From: Salinicola lusitanus
GTDB taxonomy: Bacteria; Pseudomonadota; Gammaproteobacteria; Pseudomonadales; Halomonadaceae
Direction of reading: 5' to 3'
DNA: 64,000 nt
Assembly: GCF_003206045.1 (NCBI RefSeq)
Contig: NZ_PZJM01000002.1
Location: 125,592-189,591, forward strand
Positions 41,909-51,413 of this stretch are shown piece after piece (the first letter of the stretch is position 1; each line of letters opens with the position of its first letter). Made by a program: the position numbers and the translations under genes. The notes under the pieces are model-generated. The model was not told the DNA's origin, searched no databases, and saw only the letters and a list, made by a program, of their open reading frames with translations.

Positions 41909-43390
41909 CTAGCTCGCCGCCTCGCGTTGCGCCATCGCGAACTCCTCCTCCGGCGACAGGATCAGCCGATGACGACCGACCAGCGCGAAATAGGCGATCG
42001 CGACAGCGAACCATACGATGACGCCGAGGATGCCGACCCGATAGGTGGGATCGCTCAGCTGGAAGAACAGCGTCACCAGCGCGATGACGATGGTGATCCA
42101 GGCGCCGGGCACCCCGAAAGGACTGCGATAGGGGCGCGGGATGTCGGCGCGGTTCCTGCGCAGCAGGATGAACGATGCCGCCTGGGCGATGTAGGAGCAC
42201 ATGGCGCCGAACACCGCCATGTTGAGCAGGGTTCCGCCGATCACCGCCGATCCCTGGTCGATCCCCAGGCCGGTGAACAGTATCAGCATGATGACCAGCC
42301 CCAGGCAGGCACCGGCGATCATCGCCACGTGCGGCGTCTTGCGGGTACCGTGGGTGACCGACAGCCAGGTCGGGAAGTAGCCGGCCCGCGACAGCGAGTA
42401 GATCTGACGCCCCTGGGCGAAGATGATGGTATGGAAGCTGGAGATCAGCCCGATGATCGCCACCAGAGCCAGGACCTTGGCCAGGCCGCTGCCGTAGATG
42501 GCGGCAAAGCCGTCCAGCAGTGGCTCACCGCTCTGGCCAAGGGCGTAGGCCCCGACGCCGACCAGTGAAGGGTTGAGGAACAGCACCATCGAGGCGGAGA
42601 CGATCAGGGTGATCATCCCCAGGATGATGCCCTTGGGCATGTCTCGCTTGGGATCGACCGACTCCTCCGCCGCCAGTGGCAACTGCTCGATCGCCAGGAA
42701 CAGCCACACCGCGAAAGGCATCGCCGCCAGCGCGCCACCAATGCCCATCGGCAGCAACGGCCCGCCGCCGCCCTCCAGCAATTCACCGCCACTGCCGATA
42801 TTGAGCGCCCAGGTGGAGAAGTCGATGTTGGGAATCGCCGATACCCAGAACACGATCAGCACCGCCAGCGCCATCAGCGTCACCGTCAAGGTGACCTTGA
42901 ACGATAGCTCTACGCCCACGATATTGAGTCCCACGAACAGGATATAGCCTATCACCCACCATAGCGGCTGCATCGCCGCTGGCGTCTCGAAGATGCTGCC
43001 CAGGTAGGAACCGATGAAAAAGACGATGACCGCCGGGGTCAGGATGTACTCGACGTTCTCGCACAGGCCGGTAATGAAGCCACCCCAGGGCCCCATCGAA
43101 GAGCGCGCGAAGGAGTATGCCGCTCCCGTGTGGGGTAACGCCGGGGACATCTCGGCGATACAGAATGTCAGCCCCAGATACATGATCGCAATCAACGCGG
43201 TCGCGATCGCCATGCCGCCCCAGCCGCCGATGGAGAGCCCCAGATTCCAGCCGGAGTAGTGGCCGGAAATGACCGCGCCGACGCCCAGCGCCCATAGCGA
43301 CCAGGGGCCGGCATATCGGCTCAGGCCACGCTGTTCGAAGTAACTGGCGTCTTCCTGCCGGTATTGAATGTTGGAGGGTTGCTGTTTCAT
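41909..43390 (-). CDS. Ethanolamine permease (APC superfamily)
   Basis: A 493-residue membrane protein with 12 predicted helices. The APC consensus is seen in VGAVISGHYSGWNLGL, the acidic/aromatic SFARSSMGPWGGF and the intracellular RQIYSLSRAGYFP loop. Sequence and length match the bacterial ethanolamine permease group. The ATG at 43390 gives the usual soluble N-terminus (MKQQPSNIQYRQ). No ethanolamine ammonia-lyase genes are seen here; the permease stands alone with a 412-bp upstream region. Confidence 0.85.
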   Translation of the reverse strand: MKQQPSNIQYRQEDASYFEQRGLSRYAGPWSLWALGVGAVISGHYSGWNLGLSIGGWGGMAIATALIAIMYLGLTFCIAEMSPALPHTGAAYSFARSSMGPWGGFITGLCENVEYILTPAVIVFFIGSYLGSIFETPAAMQPLWWVIGYILFVGLNIVGVELSFKVTLTVTLMALAVLIVFWVSAIPNIDFSTWALNIGSGGELLEGGGGPLLPMGIGGALAAMPFAVWLFLAIEQLPLAAEESVDPKRDMPKGIILGMITLIVSASMVLFLNPSLVGVGAYALGQSGEPLLDGFAAIYGSGLAKVLALVAIIGLISSFHTIIFAQGRQIYSLSRAGYFPTWLSVTHGTRKTPHVAMIAGACLGLVIMLILFTGLGIDQGSAVIGGTLLNMAVFGAMCSYIAQAASFILLRRNRADIPRPYRSPFGVPGAWITIVIALVTLFFQLSDPTYRVGILGVIVWFAVAIAYFALVGRHRLILSPEEEFAMAQREAAS

Positions 43391-43802
43391 ATCCGCCTCT
43401 CGCCACTGTCGTTGTCCTTGTTGTCGTCGGTGCAGGGCGGTGAGACCAGCCGCTGCATCCCGCATCCCGTTTCCCCTCGAGGTGCGAGGAGACCTTGCGC
43501 TTTCAGAAATACTGCAGACCCCACGGGTCCGCAAACCCCTTGGCGCGGATGGGACAGTGTCCAGAAGAGAGTCACGAGGAAAACCGTCTCGCGCGGTGGG
43601 AAATCACCGCAACAATCACCGGGAACCGCTACGTAAGACAGCAATTGTTTACCGTTCTGGTGTGGAGAGCGGCACTCGCTATCCGTATCGTGCTGGGTAA
43701 CGCTGGATCTATCGAAGACAGACGACGCCCCCGAAGGCGTCGCATAAAAAGGACGATGGCCCATTACTGGAAGCTATCGCCACCGAGTCGCAGGGGGATT
43801 CC
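43391..43802. other. Intergenic region upstream of the ethanolamine permease
   Basis: Two divergent genes flank 412 bp with no convincing gene; several short overlapping frames lack any family likeness. A small hairpin CGACGCC/GGCGTCG at about 43725-43743 is followed by ATAAAAA on the plus strand, so it is not a terminator in that direction. Confidence 0.5.
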
Positions 43803-44168
43803 ATGGAGTCATGGTTCAGTACAACGCCGGGAGAGATCGTCTTTTGGCTGGCGCTCTGCTCGCTCGCCATGATCCTCCGGCACCGCATGCCGGGCTGGTG
43901 GGCGCTGTCGCTTCGACCGGACAGCGGCGGCGGCGCGGAGGCCGCCGTCCAGGTGGCCGCTCACCCCGTCACCGGCAAGCTCCAGGTCTATCATCTCTCA
44001 CGCTGGTTCGACGCGGTCCTGATCGATCCGGCCAACCCTCCGCTACGCGATGGCGAGACCGTCTACCTGATACGCTGGGAGTCGCGCCAGGCCTGGGTCA
44101 GCCGCGTCCGCAGCCACACGCCGGCCCCGCGTCACAAGCACAAGCGCTGGCAATGGAGCCTTCATTAG
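43803..44168 (+). CDS. Hypothetical membrane-anchored protein
   Basis: A 121-residue protein with one hydrophobic N-terminal segment (IVFWLALCSLAMIL) and a basic, soluble C-terminal part that ends RHKHKRWQWSLH. The membrane helix followed by HRMPGWW suggests an inner-membrane anchor with a cytoplasmic tail. No family was recognised and the neighbours give no clue. Confidence 0.55.
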   Translation: MESWFSTTPGEIVFWLALCSLAMILRHRMPGWWALSLRPDSGGGAEAAVQVAAHPVTGKLQVYHLSRWFDAVLIDPANPPLRDGETVYLIRWESRQAWVSRVRSHTPAPRHKHKRWQWSLH

Positions 44169-44291
44169 GCGCTACCCGAGGCCCCGGTGCCAAGCCGTCC
44201 GGCGTCGATCAGCCGGTGACCCGTCGAACGCTCCACGCTAGCCCAGCCTTCGCCTGGCTACGGTCAAAGAGACTCACCCTCGAGGTCCCTG

Positions 44292-45392
44292 TCAGGTCGC
44301 CGATGGCTTGGCGAACCGCGCGACCAGCCTCGCCATCCCCGGCCCCACCAGCACGACCGTGAATAGCCTGAGCGTCTGCAACGCGACCACCAACCCCACA
44401 TCCGCATGGGTATCGATCGCGATGATCGTCATCGAATCGAGGCCGCCAGGACTCGTGCCCAGATAGGCAGTAATGAAAGTGGTGTGCATCAACAGCGTCA
44501 TCAGCCAGGCGGAGACGGCACAGAGCGCAATCAGCACCAGCGAGGCGAAAATCATCTTGCCGAGCGCGCGCGCGATGTTGTGGACCGTCTCCCGGTCGAA
44601 GCGGAGTCCCACGTAGGCGCCGATCACGCCGTAAGCGAGCTCGAGTAGCGGCTGGGGCAGCACGATGGTGATGAGTCCGCTCAGGCTCAATACGCTGCCC
44701 AGCACCACCGGCCCGAGCAACGCGCCCGCGGGCAACCGGCGGTCGAATAACCACACGCCGCCGACGACGACCGCTAACGTGGCAACGAAGCTGCCCAGCT
44801 CTGCCAGACTGGCGGGCAGGTTGGCAGCGTGCCCCTGGCCGGCGCTGTCCGTCACGCCAAGGTAGTGGCTGACCAGGGCCCCCACCAGCACCACGCAGAC
44901 CACGCGCACGTACTGCATCGCCGCCACGATCCGCGGATCGGCATCGCTCTCCTCGGCCATCGCGACCATCGCCGCGGCGGCGCCCGGCGTCGTGCCCCAG
45001 GCCGCTGTCGAGCCAGGCAAGCCGCCGTAGCGCACCAGGCCTATGCCCACCCCCAGGCTCAGCAGCAGGGTGATCGCCGTGGCGATCAGCATCACCGGCC
45101 AGGCATCGAGGATCTTGAACAGCACCGACAGGGTCAGCGTCTGGGCGATCAGCACGCCGATCACCCCCTGGCTGAGCTTGAAACCGATACGAGGCAACTT
45201 CAGGCCACCGACCAGCACCCCGTAGGCGATCGATACCGCCATCGGGCCGATGAACCCGCCGGCCGGCATATGCACCGCGTTCAACGACCGGTTGGCAACG
45301 ACGCAGCCGAGCACGAGCAGCAGCCATCGCAACCACGTCGGGGGGCGGAAGCGCGATGATGGCTGGCTGGGCACGGAGGGGTCAGTGGGCAA
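44292..45392 (-). CDS. AbrB-family membrane protein (duplicated AbrB domain)
   Basis: A 366-residue polytopic protein with ten or so helices in two similar halves, each holding a G-x-x-A/G-P-rich stretch (PAGGFIGPMAVSI and LPAGALLGPVVLGS) as in the AbrB/YP_ membrane family. The later LGTSPGGLDSMTIIA is also a family feature. The family is sometimes called a putative ammonia monooxygenase regulator, but a transport role is more likely. The TTG at 45392 has GGAG 7 to 8 nt upstream and is preferred to a TTG at 45458. Confidence 0.7.
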   Translation of the reverse strand: MPTDPSVPSQPSSRFRPPTWLRWLLLVLGCVVANRSLNAVHMPAGGFIGPMAVSIAYGVLVGGLKLPRIGFKLSQGVIGVLIAQTLTLSVLFKILDAWPVMLIATAITLLLSLGVGIGLVRYGGLPGSTAAWGTTPGAAAAMVAMAEESDADPRIVAAMQYVRVVCVVLVGALVSHYLGVTDSAGQGHAANLPASLAELGSFVATLAVVVGGVWLFDRRLPAGALLGPVVLGSVLSLSGLITIVLPQPLLELAYGVIGAYVGLRFDRETVHNIARALGKMIFASLVLIALCAVSAWLMTLLMHTTFITAYLGTSPGGLDSMTIIAIDTHADVGLVVALQTLRLFTVVLVGPGMARLVARFAKPSAT

Positions 45393-45564
45393 GTTCGAAC
45401 TCCGATAAAAGGCTAATGATATCAACTTTGACCAAAGCGCGGCATCGTTTGTCGACAATCTTTGGTTTCAAACTGTCAGCAACACGTCACCGCTCACGCC
45501 GGCCCGGAAGGCTGCTACAGTCAATGAATCAGACGCAGTGCCAGCCCCTGCCATGGAGACCGAC

Positions 45565-46797
45565 ATGCTTCGAAATCTGGTGACCTTCCCCGGTGCCGCC
45601 CTGTTGTTGTCGCTTGGCGGTGAGGCCTTCGCCGCGGAGCCGGTACGGAGCGGTCCGCCCAATGCGCCGGAGCAGACCCCGGCCTTCGACGGCCAGACCC
45701 GCGCGCCGGCGCTCGACGGCGATGTCACCCTCACGGCAACGCCGGTAGCCGAGGGCCTGGCCCATCCATGGGGCCTGGCATTTGTCGACAACGACATGGC
45801 ACTGGTGACCGAGCGCGCCGGGCGACTGCGTGCCGTCGACCTGCAGACCGGGACGCTGTCCGCGCCCATCGAGGGCCTGCCGGAGATCGATGCCCGCGGC
45901 CAGGGAGGTCTGCTCGACGTGGTGCTCGACCCCGACTTTTCCAGCAACCGGCGAATCTACTTCAGCTACGCCGAACCCAGGGGCGACGGCGAGAACGGCA
46001 CCTCGGTCGCCCGTGGCGTCCTGAGCCAGGACCACGCCCGGCTGAGCGACGTCGAAGTCATCTTTCGCCAGACACCGGCGTGGAACTCCACCAAGCACTT
46101 CGGTGCCACGCTGACCTGGGACGACCAGAACCGACTCTACGTGACCCTGGGCGAGCGCTCGCTACCCGAACCCCGCCAACTGGCCCAGGATCTGGACACG
46201 CATCTGGGCAAGGTGGTGCGGATCCACGCCGACGGCTCGATTCCCGACGACAACCCGTTCGCCGGTGGCCAGAACGGAAGTGTCGAAAAAGGCGGCCTGC
46301 CCGAGATCTGGTCGTACGGCCATCGCAACGTCCAGGGCGCGGCGCTGAACCCCGCCAGCGGTGAACTCTGGACCATCGAACACGGGCCCAGGGGCGGCGA
46401 CGAACTCAACGTTCCCGAGGCCGGCCACAACTACGGCTGGCCCGTCATCACCTACGGCGAGGACTACAGCGGTGCGCCGATCGGCGAAGGCGTGACCGCC
46501 AGGGAGGGAATGGAACAGCCGATCTACTACTGGGACCCGGTGATCGCGCCCGGCGACATGACGTTCTATCAGGGGGATCGCTTCCCTGGTTGGGAGGGCG
46601 ATCTGATCATCGCGTCGCTGTCGCCGGGCGGACTGGTGAGGCTGACGCTCGACGGCAAGCGTGTCAGTGGCGAACAGCGTCTGCTGGAGAGACTGGGCCG
46701 CGTACGCGATGTCGCGGAGGGCCCCGACGGCGCACTGTGGGTGCTGACGGACTCCAGCAACGGCGCGCTGGTCCGGATCACCCCGGACGGCGAGTGA
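45565..46797 (+). CDS. PQQ-dependent aldose sugar dehydrogenase (YliI-like)
   Basis: A 410-residue soluble beta-propeller with a signal peptide (cleavage after AFA). Markers of the soluble aldose dehydrogenase/YliI group are HPWGLAFV, the QGGLLDVVLDPDF stretch, SYGHRNVQG and EHGPRGGDELN (PQQ-binding and calcium loop). It would oxidise aldoses to lactones in the periplasm, linking to the SMP-30 lactonase and sugar-acid genes elsewhere in the window. The ATG at 45565 has GGAG 5 nt upstream. Confidence 0.85.
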   Translation: MLRNLVTFPGAALLLSLGGEAFAAEPVRSGPPNAPEQTPAFDGQTRAPALDGDVTLTATPVAEGLAHPWGLAFVDNDMALVTERAGRLRAVDLQTGTLSAPIEGLPEIDARGQGGLLDVVLDPDFSSNRRIYFSYAEPRGDGENGTSVARGVLSQDHARLSDVEVIFRQTPAWNSTKHFGATLTWDDQNRLYVTLGERSLPEPRQLAQDLDTHLGKVVRIHADGSIPDDNPFAGGQNGSVEKGGLPEIWSYGHRNVQGAALNPASGELWTIEHGPRGGDELNVPEAGHNYGWPVITYGEDYSGAPIGEGVTAREGMEQPIYYWDPVIAPGDMTFYQGDRFPGWEGDLIIASLSPGGLVRLTLDGKRVSGEQRLLERLGRVRDVAEGPDGALWVLTDSSNGALVRITPDGE

Positions 46798-46806
46798 TTT
46801 CCAAAC

Positions 46807-47301
46807 TTACAGCGGCAAATGGATGATCGCACTGCGGATGCCGTCGGCGTCGATCCACAGCTTGCCCAGCGTGATCGGCAGGCTGAATCGGCGCTTGCCC
46901 GCTGCGCCGGGGTTGAACCATAGCCTCCGCTCGTCGCCCTCTCCCCGCCACTCGTTGCGCGGCTTGTGCGAGTGGCCGTGCAGCACGGCCTCGCACGCCA
47001 TCCGCTCGTCGACGTCCGCCACATCATGGACCAGCTGCAGGGGCCGGCCGTTGATCACCAGCAGGCGGTGTGACGGCAGTGCCGAACACACCCCCTCCCG
47101 GTCGATGTTGCCGCGTACGCTGTAGACCGGCGCCAGCTCGGCCAGACGCTCGAGAATGGCCGGATCGCCGACGTCGCCCAGATGAATCAACGGGCGACAA
47201 TCCGCCAGCAGCGCCAGGGCTTGGTCCCGCAGCAACCCGTGGGTATCCGAGATGACCCCGACCGGCGACGTCGTCTCGACAATGTCCGCGGTGATGCTCA
47301 C
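46807..47301 (-). CDS. YfcE/MJ0936-type metallophosphodiesterase
   Basis: A 164-residue calcineurin-like phosphoesterase. The dimetal motifs are in order: GVISDTHG, HLGDVGD, GNIDRE, VHD and GHSHKP, with a final NPGA. The family hydrolyses phosphodiesters in vitro, with the true substrate often unknown. The GTG at 47301 (GGGAG 7 nt upstream) is preferred to an upstream GTG without such a site. It is convergent with the aldose dehydrogenase gene. Confidence 0.85.
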   Translation of the reverse strand: MSITADIVETTSPVGVISDTHGLLRDQALALLADCRPLIHLGDVGDPAILERLAELAPVYSVRGNIDREGVCSALPSHRLLVINGRPLQLVHDVADVDERMACEAVLHGHSHKPRNEWRGEGDERRLWFNPGAAGKRRFSLPITLGKLWIDADGIRSAIIHLPL

Positions 47302-47342
47302 CGATGATCTCCCGATGAAACGATCGAGGAGTGCAGACACAA

Positions 47343-47360
47343 ACGGCCCCGAGGGGCCGT
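47343..47360 (-). terminator. Terminator of the 47384-47818 gene
   Basis: ACGGCCCC and GGGGCCGT form a perfect 8-bp stem with a 2-nt centre; read on the minus strand it is followed by TTGTGT. Confidence 0.55.
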
Positions 47361-47383
47361 CTGGAACGTTGCACGAGTCCGCT

Positions 47384-47818
47384 TCATGATTTGACGCTGG
47401 TCGACTTGCCCATGCCCTCGTAGGTCATATTGCCATCGGCATCGATCTGGCAGGTCAGGTTGTATTTCGCATTGCCCTCGCCGAGCAGATCGACCCGCAG
47501 CTCGAAGGTGTCTCCCTGCTCGAGCTCATCGGCGTCGTAGTCCTTGGCGTTGTTCTCGTAGATCGAATTGCCTCGGAATTTCTCGCTACCTTCGTCTTTC
47601 TGCAGGGCGAGATCGAGACAATCCTTGGCGAGTTTGGGGGCTCCCTCCGCCTGCGTCTCGGTTTCATGGGCCGGCTCCTGCTCGTTGGTCTGCGCCCCCT
47701 CCTGCTTGTTCACGTTGGGCTGATCGCTCGTCTTATCCTGCGCCACGGCGCCACCGGCGAACATCGCCGTGCTCAGTACCAGGCCCAGCCCGGCATTCCT
47801 CATCCATTGGGTCGCCAT
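47384..47818 (-). CDS. Secreted acidic hypothetical protein
   Basis: A 144-residue periplasmic protein: signal peptide MATQWMRNAGLGLVLST with cleavage after GGAVA, a Gln/Glu/Thr-rich linker to about residue 55 and a compact C-terminal part with two cysteines (DCLDLAL and LTCQIDADG), probably a disulfide. The last region reads as a small beta-domain. It is not recognised. It stands alone with its own terminator. Confidence 0.7.
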   Translation of the reverse strand: MATQWMRNAGLGLVLSTAMFAGGAVAQDKTSDQPNVNKQEGAQTNEQEPAHETETQAEGAPKLAKDCLDLALQKDEGSEKFRGNSIYENNAKDYDADELEQGDTFELRVDLLGEGNAKYNLTCQIDADGNMTYEGMGKSTSVKS

Positions 47819-47915
47819 TGCACCTCTCCCTGTTGTGCCATTTGCCCTCGCAGTATAGGAGAGCCTCGCGATCTGCAAAGTCATCGACGCCGAGACCGCG
47901 ATGGGCAGGGCCCAC

Positions 47916-49097
47916 TCACCCCCAGAGACGTCGGCTGGCGATCGCCGCGCCTTCGCTCAGCGCCTTGAGCTTGGCCCAGGCCACGTCCTGGGCGACGAAC
48001 TCGTAGCTGGCGAAGGTGCCGAAACCACAGTCCGTGCCGGCCACGACACGCTCGCGATCGCCGACGGCATCGACCGAGGCGCAGATGCGATTGGCCACCA
48101 CTTCGGGGTGTTCGAGATAGTTGGTGGTGACATCGATCACCCCCGGCATCAGCAGCATGTGATCCGGCAGCGGATGGGTCTTGAACGAGACCGTCTCGTG
48201 TTCGTGACGCGGATTGCCCAGCGGGATGCTGAGTGCCCCCACCTTGGCGCGGTAGAGGATCGGCAGCAGCTCGGCGACCGGCACGTCATCCTGATGCGGG
48301 CCCTGCCAGTTGCCCCAGCAGACGTGCAGGCGCACCTTGTCCGCCGGAATGTTCTCCAGCGCCAGGTTGATCGCCTCGATATGCAGCTCGACGCGCTCGA
48401 GGAAGGTCCCCAGATCGGCATCGCCGAACAGGATCACGCGCTCCATGGCCAGATCCGGGGCGTCCAGCTGCAGCACGTGGCCGGCCGCCACGATCGCCTC
48501 GTACTCCTGCTTCAGCTCGCGGGCTACCGCCAGCACGTAGTCGCGGTCGGTGGGATAGTCGGGGTTGTCCTGGGCGCGCAGCATGGTGGTGGTGACCACG
48601 CCGGGAGAGGCCGCGGTCATGAAAGTCTCCAGCGGTGCGGGCTTGCCGGCAAGCGCCGCCGAAAACGAGGCCAGCTCCGCCTTGACCCCGGCCAGTGTCG
48701 GATCGTAATGCACCGCACGCTGGGCCAGCGGCGTGTTCCACACCTTGGCCAGATCCTCGGAGACACCGATCTGGCGCGCCATGTGTTCGGCGTAGCCGGG
48801 GAACTTCTGGATATCCAGCGTCGGCTTGCGCCGACCCTCGCCGCCGAAGCCGCTCATGCGCTCGGTCACGTAGGTCGAGAAGCCCACTCGTGGCGCCTCG
48901 CCGTTGTTGATGCTGTCGAGCCCGGCATCGAGCTGGGCGCCGATCACGCCATCCAGGCAGCGCGCGACCTCTGCCTCGAACGCCGCACTGTCGACCGGCT
49001 TGCCCTGCTCCCGCAGCACCAGCATGCGCGACAGCGCCGGGGTGCGCGGCAGGCTGCCGGTATGAGTGGTGATGATGCGGTCGCGACTGGCTTGCAT
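47916..49097 (-). CDS. Short MetE-like (cobalamin-independent methionine synthase II) protein
   Basis: A 393-residue TIM-barrel protein equivalent to the C-terminal half of MetE. Zinc ligands are visible as H-x-C in RLHVCWGN and C in DCGFG; the third ligand position (near LSIPLGNPRH) lacks the usual Glu, so the metal site is altered. The family includes methyl transfer from methylcobalamin or small thiols and other methyltransferases, often of unknown substrate. No methionine-related neighbour is seen. Confidence 0.75.
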   Translation of the reverse strand: MQASRDRIITTHTGSLPRTPALSRMLVLREQGKPVDSAAFEAEVARCLDGVIGAQLDAGLDSINNGEAPRVGFSTYVTERMSGFGGEGRRKPTLDIQKFPGYAEHMARQIGVSEDLAKVWNTPLAQRAVHYDPTLAGVKAELASFSAALAGKPAPLETFMTAASPGVVTTTMLRAQDNPDYPTDRDYVLAVARELKQEYEAIVAAGHVLQLDAPDLAMERVILFGDADLGTFLERVELHIEAINLALENIPADKVRLHVCWGNWQGPHQDDVPVAELLPILYRAKVGALSIPLGNPRHEHETVSFKTHPLPDHMLLMPGVIDVTTNYLEHPEVVANRICASVDAVGDRERVVAGTDCGFGTFASYEFVAQDVAWAKLKALSEGAAIASRRLWG

Positions 49098-49283
49098 GGC
49101 AATTCCCTGGCGTCATGGAACGGTTCGGCGGTGGCGAGCGGATCGGCTAGCGTGGCGCCACCGAAGAGGCAGGCCGCCAGGATACCCAAGCCAGAGACGC
49201 AATAGACGTGCTGTCGCATGAAAGTTGTGCAGCTCGCTCATGAACTGGGCTCATGTTTCGCTTCAGCAGTCGCCTCACGACGA

Positions 49284-49314
49284 AAAACGCCCCGAGGACG
49301 AATCTCGGGGCGTT
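49284..49314 (-). terminator. Rho-independent terminator of ilvD
   Basis: AACGCCCCGAG and CTCGGGGCGTT form a perfect 11-bp stem with a 7-nt loop. Read on the minus strand it ends in TTTTTCG, so it terminates ilvD. Confidence 0.85.
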
Positions 49315-49354
49315 CATTCAGCGAAGGCGACCGCGTCGACCGCCTGGTGCCGAC

Positions 49355-51064
49355 TCAGTCTTCCAGCGCTTCGGGCAGGTCGGTGACCGCGCCTTTCGAT
49401 GCGGAACTGACCGTCTTGGCGTACTTGGCCAGCGTCCCGCGGGTGTATCGCGGTGCCGGACGCTGCCAGGCCGCGCGGCGCCGCTCCATCTCGGCATCGT
49501 CGATATGCACGGTCATCACGTCGTTCTCGGCGTCGATGGTGATCTCGTCGCCATCCTCGACCAGGCCGATCGGCCCGCCGACGAACGCTTCCGGCGTGAT
49601 ATGGCCGACCACGAAGCCGTGGCTGCCGCCGGAGAAGCGACCGTCGGTGATCAACGCCACCTTGTCGCCCAGGCCGCGGCCCATGATCGCGGAGGTGGGT
49701 GTGAGCATCTCGCGCATGCCCGGGCCACCCTTGGGTCCTTCGTAGCGGATGACGACGACATCGCCGGCGACCACGGTCAGGTCGTTGATGCGTGCCTGGG
49801 CCTCCTCCTCGGAATTGAAGACCCGCGCCCGACCGGTGAAGCGAGTCCCTTCCTTGCCGGTGATCTTGGCCACGGCCCCTTCCGGCGCCAGGTTGCCGTA
49901 GAGAATGCGCAGGTGGCTGCTCGCTTTCACCGGCGCATCCAGCGGCTTGATGATCTGCTGATCGACCGGATACGGCGCCACGTCCGCCAGGTTCTCCGCC
50001 AGTGTCTTGCCGGTGACGGTGATGCAATCGCCGTGGAGCATGCCCGCATCCAGCAGTACCTTCATCAGCGGCTGGATGCCGCCGATCGCCACCAGCTCGC
50101 TCATCATGTAGTGGCCGCTGGGGCGCACGTCGGCGAGCACCGGCACCCGCTTGCCGATCTCGGTGAAGTCATCCAGCGTGAGCTCGACGCCGACGGTGTT
50201 GGCGATCGCCAGCAGGTGCAGCACCGCATTGGTGGAGCCGCCGAGGGCGATGACCACGGTGATGGCGTTCTCGAACGCCTTGCGGGTCATGATGTCGGAA
50301 GGCTTGAGGTCCAGCTCGAGCAGCTTGAGCACGGCCTCGCCGGCGGCGCGGCTGTCGTCGTGCTTGGTCTGGGAGACCGCCTCCTGGGCCGAGGAGTTGG
50401 GCAGGCTCATGCCCAGCGCCTCGATCGCCGAGGCCATGGTGTTGGCGGTATACATGCCACCGCAGGAGCCCGGCCCCGGAATCGCGGTCTCCTCGATCTG
50501 CTTGACCTCGATCAGCGACTTGTTGCCCTGGGAGTAGGCCCCCATCGCCTCGAACACCGAAACGATATCGGTATGGCCCGCGCCGGGCTGGATGGTGCCG
50601 CCGTAGACGAAGATGCTGGGCCGATCGAGACGCGCCAGCCCGATCATGCAGCCCGGCATGTTCTTGTCGCAGCCGCCGATGGCGACCACCCCGTCGAAGC
50701 CTTCGCAGCCGGAGACGGCTTCGATGGAGTCGGCGATGATCTCCCGCGAGGCCATCGAGTACTTCATGCCCTCGGTGCCGTTGGCGATGCCGTCGGAGAT
50801 GGTGATGGTATTGAAGATCACGCCCTTGCCGCCGGCGGCGTCGGCACCGTCACTGGCCGCTTCCGCCAGCACGTTGATATGACTGTTGCACGGCGTCACC
50901 CGGCTCCAGGTCGAGGCGATGCCCACCTGCGGCTTCTTGAAGTCCTCGTCGGTAAAGCCCACCGCGCGCAGCATGGCGCGACTGGCGGCCTTGCCGGGAC
51001 CATCGACCACGTTGGCGGAGTGGCGGCGACGGTGGTCGGTATTTTCCGGGTAATCCTGACTCAT
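49355..51064 (-). CDS. ilvD: Dihydroxy-acid dehydratase
   Basis: A 569-residue Fe-S dehydratase of branched-chain amino acid synthesis, which turns 2,3-dihydroxy-isovalerate and dihydroxy-methylvalerate into their 2-keto acids. Cluster cysteines are in [17 protein letters not shown] and [14 protein letters not shown]; the C-terminal [16 protein letters not shown] is the substrate/metal loop. The ATG at 51064 begins [13 protein letters not shown], as in family members; the longer frame is dropped. A strong terminator lies downstream. Confidence 0.92.
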   Translation of the reverse strand: MSQDYPENTDHRRRHSANVVDGPGKAASRAMLRAVGFTDEDFKKPQVGIASTWSRVTPCNSHINVLAEAASDGADAAGGKGVIFNTITISDGIANGTEGMKYSMASREIIADSIEAVSGCEGFDGVVAIGGCDKNMPGCMIGLARLDRPSIFVYGGTIQPGAGHTDIVSVFEAMGAYSQGNKSLIEVKQIEETAIPGPGSCGGMYTANTMASAIEALGMSLPNSSAQEAVSQTKHDDSRAAGEAVLKLLELDLKPSDIMTRKAFENAITVVIALGGSTNAVLHLLAIANTVGVELTLDDFTEIGKRVPVLADVRPSGHYMMSELVAIGGIQPLMKVLLDAGMLHGDCITVTGKTLAENLADVAPYPVDQQIIKPLDAPVKASSHLRILYGNLAPEGAVAKITGKEGTRFTGRARVFNSEEEAQARINDLTVVAGDVVVIRYEGPKGGPGMREMLTPTSAIMGRGLGDKVALITDGRFSGGSHGFVVGHITPEAFVGGPIGLVEDGDEITIDAENDVMTVHIDDAEMERRRAAWQRPAPRYTRGTLAKYAKTVSSASKGAVTDLPEALED

Positions 51065-51413
51065 CAAGCGCTCCTGTTTTCGGCTGTTCGCCTCGAGGGC
51101 GGTCTGGCTGCCTCGTCGGGCGAAGGTTGAGCGACGCATGCCGGCTGAAACGATGCCTCGAAAGATGACGGTCGGCAGGCGTCGAGGTGTCACGGTCACA
51201 TGACAATGCTCGGACGCGATGGCTCTTGTGAAGCGGCTCTCGTGAAGCGAATCGGACGCGCCCGATGCAGAAAGGGTGGCCCATTGTAACGGCACCGAGC
51301 GCGCGCGGACATCCGACGATGGCGGAAATCGCGCGTCTCTCGAGGGCGGCCATCCATGCAATACTGGCCGCCATCACGTCTGCCGTCTTCACCGCACGCC
51401 GAGCGAGCCCGCC
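51065..51413. other. Divergent intergenic region with a 14-bp tandem repeat
   Basis: This 349-bp gap between ilvD and the divergent LysR gene has no gene. GGCTCTTGTGAAGC (51221-51234) is followed at once by GGCTCTCGTGAAGC (51235-51248), one base different. Promoters for both genes must lie here, but I cannot place them with confidence. Confidence 0.5.

Noticed and set aside
43364-43700. Overlapping short plus-strand frames before the 43803 gene
   Set aside because: No family likeness, mutually overlapping, and they begin inside the ethanolamine permease gene region.
43725-43743. Hairpin as terminator
   Set aside because: Followed by A-rich rather than T-rich sequence on the plus strand, and no gene ends before it.
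49253-51130. Long plus-strand open frame opposite ilvD
   Set aside because: Antisense shadow of ilvD with no family resemblance and a composition typical of reverse-frame translation.
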